Assembly (NCBI GenBank): GCA_947173895.1
Contig: CAMWGU010000027.1
Location: 1 to 34,514 of the forward strand
From: an uncultured Bacteroides sp.
GTDB taxonomy: Bacteria > Bacteroidota > Bacteroidia > Bacteroidales > Bacteroidaceae
DNA: 34,514 bases
Reading direction: 5' to 3'
Shown one piece after another: positions 31,476 to 34,514 of this stretch; the first letter of the stretch is position 1; each line of letters opens with the position of its first letter. The notes under the pieces were generated by a model that was not told where the DNA came from, searched no databases, and was given only the letters and a program-made list of their open reading frames with translations. Position numbers and translations under genes: made by a program.

Positions 31476-32993
31476 ATGTCAGAAAGAAAAGTAAGAGTTC
31501 GTTTTGCTCCGAGTCCGACAGGAGCGTTGCATATCGGCGGTGTTCGCACAGCCTTGTATAACTATCTGTTCGCTCGCCAGCACGGTGGAGATTTGATTTT
31601 CCGTATAGAAGATACCGACTCAAACCGCTTTGTTCCGGGAGCGGAGGAATACATCATCGAGTCGTTTAAATGGTTGGGCATTAACTTCGATGAAGGGGTT
31701 AGTTTTGGTGGCAATTACGGTCCGTACCGTCAGTCCGAACGTCGTGATATTTATAAGAAATATGTGCAGGTGTTGCTTGATAGCGGCAAAGCTTATATAG
31801 CTTTCGACACGCCGGCCGAACTGGAGGCGAAACGTCAGGCGGTGGCTAATTTCCAGTACGATGCGTCTACCCGTCTGTCTATGCGCAATTCGCTGACGTT
31901 GCCGAAGGAGGAAGTGGATGCGCTGATAGCCGAGGGTAAACAATATGTGGTACGTTTCAAGATAGAGCCCGATGAAGATGTGTATGTGCATGATATAATC
32001 CGTGGCGAGGTGGTGATCAATTCTTCCATTCTGGATGATAAGGTTTTGTATAAATCGGCGGACGAACTGCCTACTTATCATTTGGCCAACATTGTGGATG
32101 ACCATTTGATGGAGGTTTCTCATGTGATTCGTGGTGAGGAATGGCTTCCTTCCGCCCCTTTGCATGTGTTGCTGTATCGGGCTTTCGGCTGGGCGGACAC
32201 GATGCCCGAGTTTGCCCATCTTCCGTTGTTGCTGAAACCTGACGGCAATGGCAAACTGAGCAAGCGCGATGGTGATCGTCTAGGTTTCCCTGTCTTCCCG
32301 TTGGAATGGCATGATCCTAAGACCGGTGAAGTGTCTTCGGGCTACCGTGAATCCGGTTACTTGCCCGAGGCAGTGATCAATTTCCTTGCCCTGTTGGGAT
32401 GGAACCCGGGTAACGACCAAGAGTTGATGTCGTTGGACGAATTGGTGAAACTCTTCGACCTGCGCCGTTGCAGCAAGGCCGGAGCGAAGTTCGACTTTGA
32501 GAAAGGGAAATGGTTCAATCACGAATATATTTTGCATAAGAGCAATGAGGAAGTGGCAGGACTTTTTATGCCGATTTTGAAAGAACATGGCATTGAGGCT
32601 CCGATGGACAAGGTGGTGATTGTAGTGGGGCTGATGAAGGACCGTGTAAGTTTCATCAAGGATTTGTGGGAAACCTGTAAGTTCTTCTTTGTAGCTCCGG
32701 TGGAATATGACGAGAAAACCCGCAAGAAACGTTGGAAAGAAGATTCGCCCGAACGCATGTTGGAATTGGCGGACGTGCTGGAGGCTTTAGACGATTTCTC
32801 GCTGGAACATCAGGAAGCTGTGGTCATGAAATGGATAGAAGACAAGGGGTATCATTTGGGCAATATAATGAATGCTTTCCGTCTGACTCTGGTGGGTGAG
32901 GGTAAAGGTCCGCACATGTTCGACATCTCGGCTGTTTTGGGAAAAGAAGAGACTTTGCAACGTATCCGTCGGGCTGTGGAAGTGCTCAAATAA
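31476..32993 (+). CDS. gltX: Glutamyl-tRNA synthetase
   Basis: The 505-residue product is a class I synthetase: the HIGH box is in [20 protein letters not shown] and the KMSKS box is [12 protein letters not shown]. The start at ATG 31476 follows the -7 box and gives the normal N-terminus [13 protein letters not shown]. It charges glutamate to tRNA-Glu. The next gene, waaA, begins 14 nt after its stop, so both are probably cotranscribed. Confidence 0.98.
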   Translation: MSERKVRVRFAPSPTGALHIGGVRTALYNYLFARQHGGDLIFRIEDTDSNRFVPGAEEYIIESFKWLGINFDEGVSFGGNYGPYRQSERRDIYKKYVQVLLDSGKAYIAFDTPAELEAKRQAVANFQYDASTRLSMRNSLTLPKEEVDALIAEGKQYVVRFKIEPDEDVYVHDIIRGEVVINSSILDDKVLYKSADELPTYHLANIVDDHLMEVSHVIRGEEWLPSAPLHVLLYRAFGWADTMPEFAHLPLLLKPDGNGKLSKRDGDRLGFPVFPLEWHDPKTGEVSSGYRESGYLPEAVINFLALLGWNPGNDQELMSLDELVKLFDLRRCSKAGAKFDFEKGKWFNHEYILHKSNEEVAGLFMPILKEHGIEAPMDKVVIVVGLMKDRVSFIKDLWETCKFFFVAPVEYDEKTRKKRWKEDSPERMLELADVLEALDDFSLEHQEAVVMKWIEDKGYHLGNIMNAFRLTLVGEGKGPHMFDISAVLGKEETLQRIRRAVEVLK

Positions 32994-33007
32994 TATAGCC
33001 GGTAGTT

Positions 33008-34228
33008 ATGATTTATAACTTGGTCATCTATATTTATCTATTCGGGGTGAAGCTTGCCGCGTTGTTCGGCAACAAGCCCGCCAAGATGGTGAAAGGCCAT
33101 CGGGAAGTGTTCGATTTGCTGCGTGACAAGATCGACCGGAATGCGCGTTACATTTGGTTTCATGCGGCTTCGTTGGGCGAGTTCGAGCAAGGACGTCCTT
33201 TGATAGAACGCATCCGCAAGGAACATCCCGAATATAAAATATTGCAGACTTTTTTTTCCCCCTCGGGCTACGAGGTGAGAAAGAACTATCAGGGGGCAGA
33301 CATTGTCTGCTACTTGCCTTTTGATACTCCGCGCAATGTGCGCCGGTTTGTAGAGCTGGTCAATCCCTGTATGGCGTTTTTCATTAAGTACGAATTTTGG
33401 CGAAACTATCTGAACGAACTATATAAAAGAGGAGTGCCCACCTACAGTGTGTCCTCTATTTTCCGCCCCAATCAGATTTTCTTCCGTTGGTATGGAAAGC
33501 GCTATCGGGAAGTGTTGAAGACATTTGCCCACTTGTTTGTTCAGAATGATGTGTCGAAAAAACTCTTGGCAGGGATCGGTGTGAACCGGGTAAGCATTGT
33601 GGGCGACACTCGTTTCGACCGCGTGCTCGACATTTTCCGGCAGGCTAAGCAGCTTTCTTTGGTAGAGAAATTCAAGGGTGATGCCTTGACTTTGGTTGCA
33701 GGCAGTTCGTGGGGGCCAGACGAGGATCTTTTTATCCGTTATTTTAATGAACACCCCGGCCTGAAACTGATTATTGCCCCTCATGTGGTGAGCGATGACC
33801 ATTTGAAGGAGATTATGGGTAAGGTGAAGCGCCCATGCGTCTGCTATACCGAAGCTGTGGAGGCAGAAGTGGCACAGGCCGATTGTCTGATAATAGACTG
33901 TTATGGATTGTTGTCTTCCATCTACAGATATGGCGAGATCTCCTATGTGGGCGGCGGCTTCGGAGTAGGAATCCACAATGTGCTGGAAGCGGCGGTATAT
34001 GGCATTCCTGTGATATTCGGGCCTAATAACAAGAAATTCCGTGAAGCGCAGCATTTGTTGGAGAGAAAAGGAGGTTTTGAAGTTACCGGTTATGATGATT
34101 TCAGCCGGTTGATGGACCGCTTTTTGTGCGATAGCGATGCGCTGGATCAAGCAGGCAGGGCTGCCGGAGAGTATGTGAGCCATCACGCCGGAGCACTGGA
34201 AAAGATTATAAAGGAGATCCCTTTCTGA
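33008..34228 (+). CDS. waaA: 3-deoxy-D-manno-octulosonic acid (Kdo) transferase
   Basis: The 406-residue product is a GT30-type Kdo transferase: an N-terminal membrane-associated helix (YNLVIYIYLFGVKLAALFG), the active-site ASLGEFEQGRPLIERIRKEH with the catalytic Glu, TFFSPSGYEVRK, and the C-terminal GGGFGVGIHNVLEAAVYGIPVIFGP donor-binding region. It adds Kdo to lipid A precursor at the inner membrane. Confidence 0.97.
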   Translation: MIYNLVIYIYLFGVKLAALFGNKPAKMVKGHREVFDLLRDKIDRNARYIWFHAASLGEFEQGRPLIERIRKEHPEYKILQTFFSPSGYEVRKNYQGADIVCYLPFDTPRNVRRFVELVNPCMAFFIKYEFWRNYLNELYKRGVPTYSVSSIFRPNQIFFRWYGKRYREVLKTFAHLFVQNDVSKKLLAGIGVNRVSIVGDTRFDRVLDIFRQAKQLSLVEKFKGDALTLVAGSSWGPDEDLFIRYFNEHPGLKLIIAPHVVSDDHLKEIMGKVKRPCVCYTEAVEAEVAQADCLIIDCYGLLSSIYRYGEISYVGGGFGVGIHNVLEAAVYGIPVIFGPNNKKFREAQHLLERKGGFEVTGYDDFSRLMDRFLCDSDALDQAGRAAGEYVSHHAGALEKIIKEIPF

Positions 34229-34293
34229 CGATTACGGAAGGGATGCCTGCATCCGATTGGTCGTTCTGTGCGACAAGGCGGATGGATTTACAT

Positions 34294-34332
34294 AACGAGC
34301 TAGGCCTGTTTGCAGTATCGGCCTGGCTCGTT
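34294..34332 (+). terminator. Terminator after waaA
   Basis: AACGAGC (34294-34300) pairs with GCTCGTT (34326-34332), and inside it a GGCC pair extends the stem; only a short T-rich tail follows. Confidence 0.65.
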
Positions 34333-34438
34333 TGTTGCATAAACTTGGTTGGTGCGTGAAATTTGTTTCAGCCACGCTTGCCGGGTCGTTTCACATCTGC
34401 CTTCTTCACTATCCGTTTGAACTAGCAACGGTGACTGT

Positions 34439-34483
34439 ATATGTTTAGCAACAGGGATATACTGTCAGTAAACATATTTTTTT
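34439..34483 (+). terminator. Second terminator-like hairpin near the window end
   Basis: ATATGTTTA (34439-34447) pairs with TAAACATAT (34469-34477), followed by a T-run (34477-34483). It may belong to a small gene not seen, or serve as a backup terminator. Confidence 0.7.
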
Positions 34484-34514
34484 ATCACCTCAATATTCTT
34501 CATTTATGTTTTTT

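Larger units (their letters stand above)
34229..34514. other. Intergenic end of window
   Basis: These 286 nt hold no gene I can support; they contain two hairpins listed separately. Confidence 0.6.

Overview
The window looks like a gut Bacteroidales chromosome (Bacteroides or Phocaeicola type). Many genes are preceded by the Bacteroides -7 box TAnnTTTG, most often TATCTTTG. The chromosomal genes (GH109 enzyme, S37-type aminopeptidase, three-gene propionyl-CoA carboxylase set, PorT-like outer-membrane protein, 7TM-HD protein, WaaA) fit that group. No tRNA, rRNA or CRISPR array was recognised.

Positions 1 to about 12.6-13.1 kb are a mobilizable integrated element whose left end lies outside the window. 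It starts with the C-terminal end of a tyrosine recombinase (1-266). The backbone has excisionase-like helix-turn-helix proteins (1556-2129 minus, 2469-2777 plus), a VapE-type ATPase (2758-3990), an intergenic region with repeated CAGTAAG heptamers (a candidate origin), and a Toprim primase (4326-5306). It continues with a candidate oriT dyad (5357-5408), a MobA-MobB-MobC mobilization operon (5463-7465), a fourth HTH protein (7508-7867) and an RteC-like protein (7971-8381). The backbone from about 2.5 to 7.5 kb is clearly richer in G+C than its flanks.

Two AT-richer cargo segments are present. The left one (336-1318) encodes two small membrane-anchored coiled-coil-like proteins of unknown role. 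The right one carries an isochorismatase-like hydrolase divergent from an HxlR regulator, then a tandem pair: an AlbA_2 (Schlafen-like) ATPase (9670-11046) and a PD-(D/E)xK nuclease plus DUF2075 (Schlafen group 3-like) helicase (11102-12538). That pair is the best candidate for an undescribed, possibly defensive, system. The helicase has an A8 homopolymer frameshift near its end. About 630 bp without a convincing gene (12539-13165) probably hold the right end of the element.

From 13166 onward the window is ordinary chromosome. It holds a GH109-type protein, a B12-binding radical SAM protein and three GNAT acetyltransferases, the last followed by a palindrome cluster. Next comes the biotin carboxylase, biotin carrier and carboxyltransferase operon, then an S37-type peptidase, a methyltransferase-like protein and a cob(I)alamin adenosyltransferase. 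A DUF2795 protein, an outer-membrane barrel, PriA, a PHP hydrolase, a low-molecular-weight tyrosine phosphatase and a PgpH-like HD protein follow, then GltX and WaaA. The carboxylase operon and the adenosyltransferase both fit the succinate/propionate pathway: one makes or uses methylmalonyl-CoA, the other makes the adenosylcobalamin cofactor of methylmalonyl-CoA mutase.
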